Origin: 38-11 sp964539975
Lineage (GTDB): Bacteria; Bacillota; Clostridia; Tissierellales; Dethiosulfatibacteraceae
Length of the DNA stretch: 50,792 nt
Direction of reading: 5' to 3'
Assembly: GCA_964539975.1 (NCBI GenBank)
Contig: CAZIKK010000017.1
Span: 1-50,792, forward strand
Every line of letters starts with the position of its first letter. Position 1 is the first letter of the stretch. The notes under the pieces were generated by a model. The model was given only the letters and a program-made list of their open reading frames with translations. It was not told the DNA's origin and made no database searches. Positions 25,840 through 35,098 of this stretch are shown piece by piece. Both the position numbers and the translations under genes were made by a program.

Positions 25840-26952
25840 ATGTTGTCTTGGGAAGAAATGCTAAAGGATAACATAGTGAAAATCGAGGATTTGGACGATG
25901 TACTGCATATGTCCCCCGAAGAAAAAGAAAATTTGGTTGCAGTCGCAAAGAGACATCCCATGCGAATCACCAAATATTATTTTGATCTGATTGATTGGTC
26001 TGATGAGAACGACCCCATTAGAAAATTGGCTGTGCCAAACAATATGGAATTAAACGACTCAGGTGATTATGATACAAGTGGTGAATCTAGCAACACAAAA
26101 ATGCCAGGTTTACAACACAAGTATGGTGCTACCGCATTGGTTTTATCCACCAATGTTTGTTTTATGTATTGCCGTCATTGTTTCAGAAAAAGAATGGTCG
26201 GTTATTCTGCAGACGAGATCAACCAACGGATGGAAGAAGCTGCTGCGTATATTCGTGATCACCAAGAAGTGAACAATGTCTTGATATCTGGTGGAGACTC
26301 ATTCGCACTTTCCAATGATGTCATAGAAGAGTATTTGAAAAATCTTACAGAAATTGACCACCTGGATTTTATTCGATTTGGTTCAAGAGTACCTGTCGTA
26401 TTTCCTCAAAGGATTTATCAAGATCATGAGTTTCTTTCCATATTGAAAAAATACCGTGAAAAGAAAGAAATTGTGGTTGTTTCACAGTTTAATCACCCAA
26501 AGGAACTGACTGAAGAAGCCCAAAAAAGCGTCCGTGCCCTCAATGATATCGGTATCACTGTTAGAAACCAAACCGTTCTATTGAAAGGCATTAATGACGA
26601 CCCTGATGTCATGGCCGCGCTTCTAAAAGGATTAACTGCTATTGGCGTTCATCCTTATTACGTATTCCAGTGTCGTCCCGTTAAATATGTGAAATCTCAC
26701 TTCCAAGTTACTCTTTCAAAAGGCTTGGATATCCTTACAAAAACAAAAAAACAACTAAACGGCATTAGCAAAGGATTCCGATATGCGATGTCTCATCCCC
26801 AAGGAAAAATCGAAATATTTGGGAAGACAGACACAGATTTTATCTTCAAGTTTCATCAAAGCAAGGATCCTGAAAATGAAGAGCGCCTTTTCATGGTCCC
26901 CATAGACGAGGCTGCTACCTGGTTGGATGATGATCTGAACCCAATGTTCTAG
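25840..26952 (+). CDS. Lysine-2,3-aminomutase (KamA) family radical SAM enzyme, substrate uncertain
   Basis: Radical SAM/PLP aminomutase-family protein of 370 residues, about 45 shorter than clostridial lysine 2,3-aminomutase. The CX3CX2C cluster motif is C107/C111/C114 (CFMYCRHCFRKR). The likely PLP lysine is K323 in HPQGKIEI, where the canonical motif is PGGGGK. Two aspartates that bind the lysine side chain in the clostridial enzyme (Asp293 in QCD, Asp330 before PGGGGK) are replaced: QCRP has R279 and the second site reads AMSH. Lysine is therefore an unlikely substrate; a glutamate-type or other amino acid is possible. GGGAG precedes the ATG at 9 bases. Convergent with the ornithine operon. 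Confidence 0.85.
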   Translation: MLSWEEMLKDNIVKIEDLDDVLHMSPEEKENLVAVAKRHPMRITKYYFDLIDWSDENDPIRKLAVPNNMELNDSGDYDTSGESSNTKMPGLQHKYGATALVLSTNVCFMYCRHCFRKRMVGYSADEINQRMEEAAAYIRDHQEVNNVLISGGDSFALSNDVIEEYLKNLTEIDHLDFIRFGSRVPVVFPQRIYQDHEFLSILKKYREKKEIVVVSQFNHPKELTEEAQKSVRALNDIGITVRNQTVLLKGINDDPDVMAALLKGLTAIGVHPYYVFQCRPVKYVKSHFQVTLSKGLDILTKTKKQLNGISKGFRYAMSHPQGKIEIFGKTDTDFIFKFHQSKDPENEERLFMVPIDEAATWLDDDLNPMF

Positions 26953-26982
26953 CACTCAAATCGATTCATGCTTTATAACATC

Positions 26983-27030
26983 AACACACCTTCAATATGG
27001 ACAAGAGTCATCATTGAAGGTGTGTTTTTA
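26983..27030 (+). terminator. Rho-independent terminator of the KamA-family gene
   Basis: Perfect 14-bp stem AACACACCTTCAAT (26983-26996) / ATTGAAGGTGTGTT (27013-27026), 16-base loop, U-rich tail. It may also stop the convergent ornithine operon, though the minus side has no U run. Confidence 0.85.
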
Positions 27031-27040
27031 TTTGCTATGC

Positions 27041-28114
27041 TCATTCTATTGTTTTATTTGTATATTCTCTAGCTACATAGGGTGATGTGCAAGCTGCCAG
27101 CAAACCACCATAGGTTAGTTTAAATCGCAATACATCCCCTACTACATACTGTGTTCTTTTGGACAGATCCACAATCAAATGATCCGAACTGGCCCCTATT
27201 ATGGAAATCTCCGAATCTTCAGGCAACAGACCTTCTATTGATACATCTTGTCTGCCCGCAGCACAAATTCCTCTTCGCATAGGTCCTTTATCCTCAAACT
27301 CCGGCTTGTTGCCAAAAGCGTCCAAGCCCACTTCTCCAATTGGAAAAGATGGCTTGTCTCGAACTTCAATTAATTCCAATTCCAATACAAACCCGTCATC
27401 AAAGGCGCCTTCAATTGGTTTCCCAAAAGCCGTTTCTCTACCAAGAACGATTCCTTCGCCAATTCTCAACATATTAATAGCTGTCGGCATTTTGTCGTCA
27501 TCCAATAGATACAATGAACTCGAGTTACCACCTGACAGCACTGGTAAATCTATCCCATATTGATGAACCAGTTGGTCTCGAATCATCACCAATCGTTCAA
27601 GATTCTCTTTTGTTGGCAAAATGCCGCCATAACAAGTCAAATTGGTTCCTATCCCTTCCAGCTTCACATGTTCTAATGCTCTTATTTTGCCCACCAATTC
27701 ATGTGCTTCTTTTAAGTCTATGATACCTTCTCTTAAATCCCCTAAATCTATCATCAAAATAATGCCATGAGTTGTTTTTTGTCGCCTGGCTTCTCGATCC
27801 AAAAAACAGATCGTTTTCCACTCAGAATTCAATGACAAATCTGCGTATCGAACAATCTCTTTTACTTCACTCAACATAGGCAATCTCAACATCAGTTTTG
27901 GCAGTGACAGATCTCTCATCTTCTTCAAATTTTCAACTCTTGAATCCGCCAGATACTTTACGCCTCCATCTATGTAAGCTTTTGCAATAATAGGATCGCC
28001 ACAAAATACTTTGGTTACGCCAGCAACTTCTATGGCGTGGTTTTTGCACAACTCAGTTAATAAAAATGTGTTTCTTCTGATTTTTTCAATATCTACTATT
28101 AATCTTGGGTACAT
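27041..28114 (-). CDS. orr: Ornithine racemase
   Basis: PLP enzyme that converts L-ornithine to D-ornithine, the form used by ornithine 4,5-aminomutase. The 357 residues have an alanine-racemase-like TIM barrel with the PLP lysine K35 in GVTKVFCGD and phosphate-binding/glycine-rich segments (LSGGNSSSLY, RIGEGIVLGR). Identity with Orr rather than alanine racemase rests on this family pattern plus position as last gene of the ornithine operon. GAGGCGG precedes the ATG; it overlaps the MutL-like gene by 16 bases. Confidence 0.92.
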   Translation of the reverse strand: MYPRLIVDIEKIRRNTFLLTELCKNHAIEVAGVTKVFCGDPIIAKAYIDGGVKYLADSRVENLKKMRDLSLPKLMLRLPMLSEVKEIVRYADLSLNSEWKTICFLDREARRQKTTHGIILMIDLGDLREGIIDLKEAHELVGKIRALEHVKLEGIGTNLTCYGGILPTKENLERLVMIRDQLVHQYGIDLPVLSGGNSSSLYLLDDDKMPTAINMLRIGEGIVLGRETAFGKPIEGAFDDGFVLELELIEVRDKPSFPIGEVGLDAFGNKPEFEDKGPMRRGICAAGRQDVSIEGLLPEDSEISIIGASSDHLIVDLSKRTQYVVGDVLRFKLTYGGLLAACTSPYVAREYTNKTIE

Positions 28115-29499
28115 TTTCCGCCTCTTTCACATGGTTGAACGTCTAAGGATTTCAGCAGTAGATGCAAAGCTGCCTCAGGATATTCCATTGACATGACTCC
28201 TAATGATGCCATTATATAGCTTTTATCTATCAATATCTTTGCTTCTTTAGTCGGATACATTTCATGACCCTTAGCCTTTCCAATGACATTCTCAATGATT
28301 TGCCTACGATTGGGCAGTCTGGTTAATGCCCCTCCCGTTCCAACCATATACTGTATATTGGTAAGATCTTTTCCCTCCGCTACTTTCTTTTTGCCTGCTG
28401 ACGAATACAAATCTCTGAATCTCCCGGCATGCCGCGATAGAGAAACTGAAACCGCTGTTTCCGTCAATAATTCAACTAACTGAACTTCCCTTTCAGTAGC
28501 TGGTATTGGAGGAAATTCTGCCACCATGCTTTCTATTTCTTCCGTAGAAACCGCCATCGCCTTCCCAATCTTTTCGACCCCAATCAACGATACGATATTC
28601 TTCCTATTCACATAGACTCCTAAGTCTCCTTCTACAGTTCTTTTGGCTTTTGGTTCTGGGCTGATAAGAATTCTTGTTACTTCTTCTGACCCTTCTGTGA
28701 CAGAGTGAACATCTGTCGTCGCTCCTCCCACATCAAATGTGACAAGATCTCCTAAATAACTGTACAATAACTGAGATGCCATCATGACTGCTCCAGGTGT
28801 TGGCACAATCGAACCATTGACTACTTCTCTTACTTTCTCCATTCCAGGCGCATGGATAATGTGTGCTTCAAAGACATCCTGGATGATTTTTCGGGTGGGC
28901 TCAATGTTCAGTTCATCAATTTTAGGATACACATTTTCCACGATATGCAAAGCTATCTCATTTTTTGAAAAGATTTCTTTGATTTCATCATGGTTTTGGA
29001 CATTTCCGGCATAGATAATGGGCACTTTGAGGTTCAATTGAGCAATCATTTCCGCATTATGCAAAGCAGTGTCTCTTTCACCGTAATCCACCCCACCTGC
29101 AATTAAAATGATATTTGGACTAATCTCAGTTATTTTTTTTATGTCACTTTGCCTCAGTTTTCCTGCGGTAACATAATGTAAATTCGCCCCCGCACCTAAA
29201 GCTGCTTCTTTTGCTGCTCGTACTGTCATGTCATATACCAGTCCATGTACTGTCATTTTAAGACCACCTGCAGCAGAACTAGTGGCAAGAAAACGCCGGT
29301 AGTTTATTTCATTTGATGATACATTCTTTTTCAAATCTTCTGTTGCTTCTTTTAGTCCAATCGTCACATCACCCTTCAATACACTTGTGGGGGCCTGTCC
29401 CTGACCCAAAAAAATCGGGTCAGGGGTGTCAATGGCATCAAATGCATTTACCACCGTTGTGGTGCTTCCAATTTCTGCAACCAGAACATCAATCTTCAT
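28099..29499 (-). CDS. MutL/GlmL-type ATPase, probable reactivase of the B12 aminomutase
   Basis: ASKHA-fold ATPase of 466 residues related to GlmL/MutL, found beside adenosylcobalamin-dependent carbon-skeleton mutases. N-terminal VAEIGSTTTVVNAF is the phosphate-1 motif; ILIAGGVDYGERDTA and VTFDVGGATTDVHSV are later nucleotide-binding motifs. Such proteins are thought to protect or reactivate B12 mutases by exchanging damaged cofactor; action on OraSE is inferred from position. ATG overlaps oraE by 11 bases, with AAAAGGAA upstream. The cysteine-bearing tail PCERGGKCTQD is a small oddity. Confidence 0.88.
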   Translation of the reverse strand: MKIDVLVAEIGSTTTVVNAFDAIDTPDPIFLGQGQAPTSVLKGDVTIGLKEATEDLKKNVSSNEINYRRFLATSSAAGGLKMTVHGLVYDMTVRAAKEAALGAGANLHYVTAGKLRQSDIKKITEISPNIILIAGGVDYGERDTALHNAEMIAQLNLKVPIIYAGNVQNHDEIKEIFSKNEIALHIVENVYPKIDELNIEPTRKIIQDVFEAHIIHAPGMEKVREVVNGSIVPTPGAVMMASQLLYSYLGDLVTFDVGGATTDVHSVTEGSEEVTRILISPEPKAKRTVEGDLGVYVNRKNIVSLIGVEKIGKAMAVSTEEIESMVAEFPPIPATEREVQLVELLTETAVSVSLSRHAGRFRDLYSSAGKKKVAEGKDLTNIQYMVGTGGALTRLPNRRQIIENVIGKAKGHEMYPTKEAKILIDKSYIMASLGVMSMEYPEAALHLLLKSLDVQPCERGGKCTQD

Positions 29500-31705
29500 A
29501 TGCTGTTCCTTTTCTGTTTTTAACCAAGAATGTGGCTATATGGATCCCCTTTGCTCCTTTTCCAAATCCTGCATCCACACCATTTTGAACCGCAATTTCT
29601 GGCGTGACTTGCGTCCCTCCTGTGACAATCAATAATTTGTCTCGGACCCCTTTTTCCACACATAGTTCATGTATGCGACGCATGTTTTTATAATGGATAT
29701 CATCATGACTAATAATGGTAGAAGCCATTATGGCGTCTGCATTCAATTCTATCGCTGCATCCACCAGTTTTTCTAACGGGCAAGATGTGCCAAGATACTC
29801 CACTTCAATCCCAAATTTTTCTATGCCACCATGTTTGATATCAATGACTTCCCTTAAGCCAACTGAGTGTTCATCTTCCCCTACTGTTGCAGCCACTACT
29901 TTCATCGGGTGCTTTTCGATCTCATCCCATAAGTCTTCAAATGTCATCATTTCAGGCTCTTCTGGTATCTCAAGTTTCGTCATGTCAATGTCAAAATCTA
30001 TCTTTCCTTTAACTTGAACTCTGATCCCTTCGGATGGATGAAGCACTTCAACATGAATGGCTTCAGGATCTTTTAGATTCATCTTTTTTGCAAATTCTAT
30101 CGCCGCAAACTCTGCCACTCTTTTTGATGTGGGCAAACAAAGCTCAACAACAACGGTTCCATCCGCCAACCATTCCATTTCGGGTTTAACTAAATGGGTA
30201 TTCCTGTATTTTTCTGATTCTTCCATTCTCACATTTACATTATCGTTTTCATCCAACTCATCTATGTAAATGATCTTATTTGGATCCTCCAAAGTAGATC
30301 CTCCGATCAAATCCGATGGGTTGTCCACTGCTTCAGCACTGTATTGCTCCACGTTGTTGTATCCAAAATGGGCTGTCACTGGCGCAAAATAATCCTCGTC
30401 TCGTTTGTAGACCGTGTTGGCACCGATTCCATCTTCTATTTTTCTGCCAATACCATCTCCATGACGCTCAGGATACATACCTGAATCCACAAAAAAACCT
30501 TTTTCAACCGCTTCGAAATAGCCGCCTACTTCCAACAATTCTTCAAAGAAAAGAACCGCTCTTTCTTTCAATTCTCTTGCCTTTTCCGGTAAGACGCCTT
30601 CTGTTTTTAAATCCATCATTTCCATTAAGCCATCTAACCCTACTAGCGTTTGTTTTGCTGTGTCACAAGCTTCTATATTGTACATGTGCCAAGGTACATT
30701 TCTTCCTTCATCCGGCGTAATTGTTGATTGGATGTCTGCTCTAGTAATTTTTGATATCAACATGTTCATCACATGAGTCACCGTCGCTTCCCTTGATGAG
30801 GAAGTAATGTATTTTGTGTTCTGTTGAGCTCTCATTTTATACTCATCAAACAAATCTCTCAACGCGACTGCATAAGGCAGGTCATATTTTGTGCAAGGGA
30901 CAGGCGCAGCAGAAGGGGGAACTGTGGACAATGCGATATTCTCTTTTTTCATGCCTGCTTTAAAAGAATACATGGCGTTAATAGCGTGCTGAACCATTAA
31001 CTCCGGCATCACTTTCCAAGCATCTCTTGCTGTAGCATTTGCGTTATGGGCTCCATCAATCTGAGCCATGTTCACATGTGCCATCACTTTCTTTGATTCT
31101 GCCGCATCTACGAAAGATCTGACCATGTTAATGTTACGATATAACACATTATATTGTGGGTCTTGATGAGCGCCGTTCACACCTTCTTCTGCAAACATAA
31201 CTGCAATCTCAGGTCCTGCAACACCCGACACATAAGAATGGTAATTGATGGGCCTGCCTACTTCTTCTTCAATAATATCTAGAGCCTTTCTTTGAGCCCT
31301 CACTTGTTTTCTTGTAACCGGTATCCCTCCAATACCCTGTGGAGAGCCTTCTATCAGGCCATCATAATGCGACTGTCCCGCTGTACGGATGACCATGACA
31401 TGATCCGCACCATGCCACGCCGCCATACGCATTCTACGAATATCATCTTCAAATCTTCCAGATGCAATCTCCGTAGTTATGGTCTCCTGTGGTTGAGGGT
31501 CTAGATTGTCAAAATATTGAATAGCCGATGGAATACCTATGCTGTTTTTCAAAGGCTCAGAACAATCCGAGTAAACATGTCCCCCCATTTCCAACTTTTC
31601 TACCTTGTTTCGCCATATCCAGCCTTTTCGCTTAGGTCGATAATTTTCAAGGTCTTTAAGTATTTCATGAATATCTAATTTTTCATTTGGTTGATAGGTT
31701 TTCAT
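29489..31705 (-). CDS. oraE: D-ornithine 4,5-aminomutase, large (E) subunit
   Basis: Adenosylcobalamin- and PLP-dependent subunit that moves the 5-amino group of D-ornithine to C4, giving 2,4-diaminopentanoate. The 738 residues contain a TIM-barrel half with conserved active-site stretches (IRTAGQSHYDGLIEG, NYHSYVSG) and a C-terminal Rossmann B12-binding domain. DEHSVG (611-616) supplies the cobalt-ligating H613; K624, eleven residues on, sits where the PLP lysine lies in the characterised clostridial OraE. TGGTQVTPE follows as the B12-tail pocket. ATG overlaps the oraS stop by 4 bases. Confidence 0.97.
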   Translation of the reverse strand: MKTYQPNEKLDIHEILKDLENYRPKRKGWIWRNKVEKLEMGGHVYSDCSEPLKNSIGIPSAIQYFDNLDPQPQETITTEIASGRFEDDIRRMRMAAWHGADHVMVIRTAGQSHYDGLIEGSPQGIGGIPVTRKQVRAQRKALDIIEEEVGRPINYHSYVSGVAGPEIAVMFAEEGVNGAHQDPQYNVLYRNINMVRSFVDAAESKKVMAHVNMAQIDGAHNANATARDAWKVMPELMVQHAINAMYSFKAGMKKENIALSTVPPSAAPVPCTKYDLPYAVALRDLFDEYKMRAQQNTKYITSSSREATVTHVMNMLISKITRADIQSTITPDEGRNVPWHMYNIEACDTAKQTLVGLDGLMEMMDLKTEGVLPEKARELKERAVLFFEELLEVGGYFEAVEKGFFVDSGMYPERHGDGIGRKIEDGIGANTVYKRDEDYFAPVTAHFGYNNVEQYSAEAVDNPSDLIGGSTLEDPNKIIYIDELDENDNVNVRMEESEKYRNTHLVKPEMEWLADGTVVVELCLPTSKRVAEFAAIEFAKKMNLKDPEAIHVEVLHPSEGIRVQVKGKIDFDIDMTKLEIPEEPEMMTFEDLWDEIEKHPMKVVAATVGEDEHSVGLREVIDIKHGGIEKFGIEVEYLGTSCPLEKLVDAAIELNADAIMASTIISHDDIHYKNMRRIHELCVEKGVRDKLLIVTGGTQVTPEIAVQNGVDAGFGKGAKGIHIATFLVKNRKGTAYED

Positions 31706-32082
31706 TTGGTTTGACCTCCTTTGAATAAGTTCAAAGCCTCTTCCCAGTGATGACCCTCTATCATTTGAATCCCAGCTTCTCTAATAGACAAACCCTTCTC
31801 TTTGGCCACTCGGTATACGACATGTCCCACACCTTTGCCTATCAATCCGCGATCTATGGCCCCTTCAACCAAGGGTTGGGCTTCAATGCTTGAAAAACCC
31901 ATCCTCAACAACACAGATCGTTCAATGGAGGGTGTTGTATGCGTTCTTGCCATCTCTAACAAAGGATCTACCGTTTTTTCTGCCAAATCCCAAAATCTAT
32001 CCTTCAACTGTTCATCTGTCAAGTCTGCGATGTACTTTCTTCTTTCTTGAAAATCATCTTCTCTTTTCAAATAGCCTTTCAT
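31702..32082 (-). CDS. oraS: D-ornithine 4,5-aminomutase, small (S) subunit
   Basis: Small helical partner of OraE, 126 residues, required for aminomutase activity. Recognised from DDFQERRKYIADLTDEQLKDRFW at the N-terminus, the RTHTTPSIERSVLLRMGF segment and its position before oraE. ATG 32080-32082 is chosen over a GTG two codons upstream because GGGAAGGTG sits at the right distance. It contains the AAGGAGG ribosome site for oraE in its last codons. Confidence 0.95.
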   Translation of the reverse strand: MKGYLKREDDFQERRKYIADLTDEQLKDRFWDLAEKTVDPLLEMARTHTTPSIERSVLLRMGFSSIEAQPLVEGAIDRGLIGKGVGHVVYRVAKEKGLSIREAGIQMIEGHHWEEALNLFKGGQTK

Positions 32083-32111
32083 GGTCACCTTCCCTTTCTC
32101 TTTTCAATCTC

Positions 32112-33509
32112 TCAAATAATTTCTCGAACAAATGCCACTGAAGTCTTGGTATCTTTGGCTAAAAATTCGATATCGCTTTCTGACGGGTTATTAACCTGAG
32201 TATTGCTCAAACAGTTTCTGATATAAGAGGTTCTCAAATTATCCATATTCAAATCTTTTGCTTGAATCAATCCAGGGTGCTCCGGCAAAATGATGGTTTC
32301 TCCGGGGATTTCTTCTCTAGGATTACCCACCAGCACTTTTACACCATTATCCTTTGCGAAGGTCAGTTGTGGTTGTATGTGTTTGCCTGCTCCTGTATAT
32401 TCCGTTTCCTGAACAACAAGTATTTGGTCTTTATCCATTTCTTGAGCGATGGAAAAAGCAGCTGCCAAAGAAGTGTTGCCTGCCGGGCCTCTCTCTAGAC
32501 CTTCCAGTTGTGCCAACATTTCTGTTGTGTAAAATACCTCTCCTTGATTGACTGTGACATATCGATCCATGTACCTAAGTGGTCTACCTGCTGATCTTGG
32601 AACATCTGAACGGTCAGGCCATGTGGAAAAAGGTATTCCAAAGCCTGTATGTCCGGTTGTAAAAGATTTTTTGTTAAACTGTTCGTCGCTAGCCATATGC
32701 AACCCTTTGAGATTCACACTAGCCCCAATGATTTTTACTTGTTCTCCCTTATGCTTAAGCAATCCTCTTGCCGTACCTGTTAGATTTCCTCCGCCTGCAT
32801 TTGTTGCAATCACAGCATCTGGCAATCTTCCTTCTCTTTCCATCATCTGTTCTGCTATCTCATAACCTAGTGTCTCCACTCCAGCTATGCCAAATGGCGT
32901 ATAAAGAGATGCATTGAAGTACTTGGTTTCTTCCAAAAGCATTAGAAAATGGTAAAACAATTCAGGTCCTACAGTAAGTTGTACTACCTCGGCACCATAT
33001 GCTTCGCATTTCCTTGCTTTTTCAATGATCTCAGGTTGTCCTTTCCCCCTTGAATCGTAGCATTCCTGAACAATGATACAATTCAATCCTCTTATGCACG
33101 CTTGGCTTGCCACTGCCGCACCATAGTTACCGCTGGTTGCAGCAATTATGCCTTCATATCCCAGTTTTTTTGCATGGTAAACACTGATAGCTGCCCTCCT
33201 TGCTTTAAAACTACCTGAGGGGTTAGAAGCTTCATCTTTTAAAAATATCCTCGCCCCTTTTCCAGGTTCCGAAAATTTTCTCACCAAAGAAGTGACATTT
33301 TTTAACTCTATCAAAGGTGTGTTGCCTACGCCTGCATCCATTTGAATTTGGCGCATTTCCTCCAACGAATACCCTGTTTCGCTCATCATTCTTTCATAAT
33401 CAAATGCGATGCTGCCAGACTCAAAATCACTGTAATTTATACCTACAGATGCTTTCATGATCTCTGATTTTCTTGCCATCACGTTTTCGTAACTCATCTC
33501 TTTAATCAT
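32112..33509 (-). CDS. ortB: 2-Amino-4-oxopentanoate thiolase, beta subunit
   Basis: PLP fold-type II subunit (465 residues) that, with OrtA, splits 2-amino-4-oxopentanoate with CoA into D-alanine and acetyl-CoA. The PLP lysine is K102 in NPSGSFKARR; GNTPLIELKN and the glycine loop NAGGGNLTG are threonine-synthase-like PLP contacts. The ATG is one base after the ortA stop, with AAGGAAGGG in the last ortA codons, so the two subunits are translationally coupled. Confidence 0.95.
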   Translation of the reverse strand: MIKEMSYENVMARKSEIMKASVGINYSDFESGSIAFDYERMMSETGYSLEEMRQIQMDAGVGNTPLIELKNVTSLVRKFSEPGKGARIFLKDEASNPSGSFKARRAAISVYHAKKLGYEGIIAATSGNYGAAVASQACIRGLNCIIVQECYDSRGKGQPEIIEKARKCEAYGAEVVQLTVGPELFYHFLMLLEETKYFNASLYTPFGIAGVETLGYEIAEQMMEREGRLPDAVIATNAGGGNLTGTARGLLKHKGEQVKIIGASVNLKGLHMASDEQFNKKSFTTGHTGFGIPFSTWPDRSDVPRSAGRPLRYMDRYVTVNQGEVFYTTEMLAQLEGLERGPAGNTSLAAAFSIAQEMDKDQILVVQETEYTGAGKHIQPQLTFAKDNGVKVLVGNPREEIPGETIILPEHPGLIQAKDLNMDNLRTSYIRNCLSNTQVNNPSESDIEFLAKDTKTSVAFVREII

Positions 33510-33510
33510 T

Positions 33511-33813
33511 TTAATTCCCTTCCTTCAGCAAACGCTTCACTTGCCGTCCAATATAAAGTAATTCTGGAACACATCTGCCATAATCGTGCTCATAGTAGGG
33601 ATCGATCTCTACCAACTCCCCCTCCATTAGCCTACCAATATAGGTTTCCACCTTGACACGATCACCGATCTTGGCCTTTTCATCCAGAAGGAATCCTTTA
33701 TCCCATAATTCTAATGGAACTTTCTTCGTGTCATCCGGAACTTGTGCCGCCCTTTCCTCTGGGCTTAACACCATTTTGTAGATTCGTACCCAATCGCCTT
33801 TCTTTGCTTCCAT
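33511..33813 (-). CDS. ortA: 2-Amino-4-oxopentanoate thiolase, alpha subunit
   Basis: Small subunit of 100 residues, paired with the adjacent OrtB. The sequence (KKGDWVRIYKMVLSPEERA, a short beta-rich body with GDRVKVETYIGR) matches the OrtA type only by length, composition and fixed place between ord and ortB; I see no catalytic motif. ATG 33811-33813 is preferred to an upstream TTG because GGGAGGAG lies 3-5 bases before it. Confidence 0.93.
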   Translation of the reverse strand: MEAKKGDWVRIYKMVLSPEERAAQVPDDTKKVPLELWDKGFLLDEKAKIGDRVKVETYIGRLMEGELVEIDPYYEHDYGRCVPELLYIGRQVKRLLKEGN

Positions 33814-33831
33814 TTTCTCCTCCCTATCCAA

Positions 33832-34875
33832 TTATTTATTGACAAAATCTCTAAAATCACCCATGATGGCTCTTGGTACAGGAAGATCTATCATCGTCTT
33901 CAAGCCTGGTGCTGCATTAATCACATGAGGAATCATGTTGACGCACATGGCGATTGTCCCCAATCCACCGTCTACTTCTGGTTTAATTGCCATATTCACC
34001 TCTGGTGTTCCTTTTATAACAATATAATCGCCTGTATGTGTGCCTTCCATTTCTGGTTCAATCTGCTGTGGGTGCTTCATATCTATTTTAACCTGATCAT
34101 TCATGTAGCCCTGACCTGTCATATTGACACCAGCGACATCTCCAGCTTTTGCAAATCCATATTTGGATTTTCTATCTACCGTTGTCATGATGGGTGCCAT
34201 TTGTTGTTTGAATCCATCGATTGGCCATCCAATGGCATCAGCAATCATATACACTGATTCTGCGAATCCAACATGACCTGACAACGTACCCTCTTCCACT
34301 CCTTTTAAGAACTTTTCTTTGGTGATTCCTACACCTTGTTCTTCCATAACTTTTGGTCCAAATGGCGATAAACTGTTCACGCGTTTGCACTCAATGGACT
34401 CCACATGGGTCATACAACCAGTTAAGCATACTGCCAACAAATCCATTATCAAGCCTGGGTTAATGCCTGTACCTAATACAGAAACGCCATTTTGTTTAGC
34501 TATTCGATCCATTTCCTCCGTCAATTCAGGTTCTTGTGCTTTAGGATAAGCCATCTCCTCAGCACTGGAAATCACATTGATTTTTTTTTCTAAACAATAC
34601 TTGATCTTGTCAAATGTATCTCTTGTAAATGAATCTGTGCAAATAATGACAACATCTGCTCCATTCTCTTTAATAACGTCTTTGAATTCTCCCAAATGCA
34701 CATCTGGACGGTTCTCTTTGGGTGTTTCCAAATAATCAAACATACTCGTGCCTACCTTATGTCCTCTTCCAACAACGCCTGTAATCTCCACCCCTTGTTT
34801 TGACAATAACACATCTGCAATTCCAGATCCCATAGCTCCCAATCCCCAAATAATCACTTTCACATTTTCTCTCAT
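33832..34875 (-). CDS. ord: 2,4-Diaminopentanoate dehydrogenase
   Basis: NAD(P)-dependent oxidative deaminase that turns 2,4-diaminopentanoate into 2-amino-4-oxopentanoate. The 347 residues start with a Rossmann fold, GLGAMGSG at 11-18, followed by GTGINPGLIMDLL and a dihydrodipicolinate-reductase-like C-terminal domain. First gene of the ornithine operon; AGGAGG precedes the ATG. Transcription is predicted from a sigma-54 promoter at 34949-34966. Confidence 0.96.
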   Translation of the reverse strand: MRENVKVIIWGLGAMGSGIADVLLSKQGVEITGVVGRGHKVGTSMFDYLETPKENRPDVHLGEFKDVIKENGADVVIICTDSFTRDTFDKIKYCLEKKINVISSAEEMAYPKAQEPELTEEMDRIAKQNGVSVLGTGINPGLIMDLLAVCLTGCMTHVESIECKRVNSLSPFGPKVMEEQGVGITKEKFLKGVEEGTLSGHVGFAESVYMIADAIGWPIDGFKQQMAPIMTTVDRKSKYGFAKAGDVAGVNMTGQGYMNDQVKIDMKHPQQIEPEMEGTHTGDYIVIKGTPEVNMAIKPEVDGGLGTIAMCVNMIPHVINAAPGLKTMIDLPVPRAIMGDFRDFVNK

Positions 34876-34948
34876 TTTCTTCCTCCTGTTTGATAGAATG
34901 ACACCGCCATTCTTATTTCATTATATCTTGATGATTCCTTTTGTTCAA

Positions 34949-34966
34949 TTGCATAAATCATGCCAA
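34949..34966 (-). promoter_or_regulatory. Sigma-54 (-24/-12) promoter of the ornithine operon
   Basis: The minus strand reads TTGGCATGATTTATGCAA: the invariant GG (34963-34964) and GC (34951-34952) are exactly 10 bases apart, matching TGGCAC-N5-TTGCA. It lies about 75 bases before the ord ATG. Confidence 0.85.
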
Positions 34967-35037
34967 AAGCTACCATGAGTGGAATGTTGATATCTCGTAG
35001 GCTTTTCTTATCTTCCTAGAAACGTTTTCCTGCCGTC

Positions 35038-35084
35038 CGCAAAATAAGCAAAAAATTTTGCGATTTTAACGCCACATTTTTTGC
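35038..35084. promoter_or_regulatory. Probable enhancer (UAS) for the sigma-54 activator
   Basis: Cluster of inverted half-sites: CGCAAAAT (35038-35045) with ATTTTGCG (35055-35062), and GCAAAAAAT (35049-35057) with ATTTTTTGC (35076-35084). It starts about 75 bases upstream of the -24 element, normal for enhancer sites, and shares the GCAAAAT/ATTTTGC half-site with the activator's own promoter region. Confidence 0.65.
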
Positions 35085-35098
35085 TCTTGTTTGTATGA

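Noticed and set aside
27000..27041. Intrinsic terminator for the ornithine operon on the minus strand
   Set aside because: The hairpin after the KamA-family gene is shared, but no U run follows it in the minus direction, so it is listed as a plus-strand terminator only.
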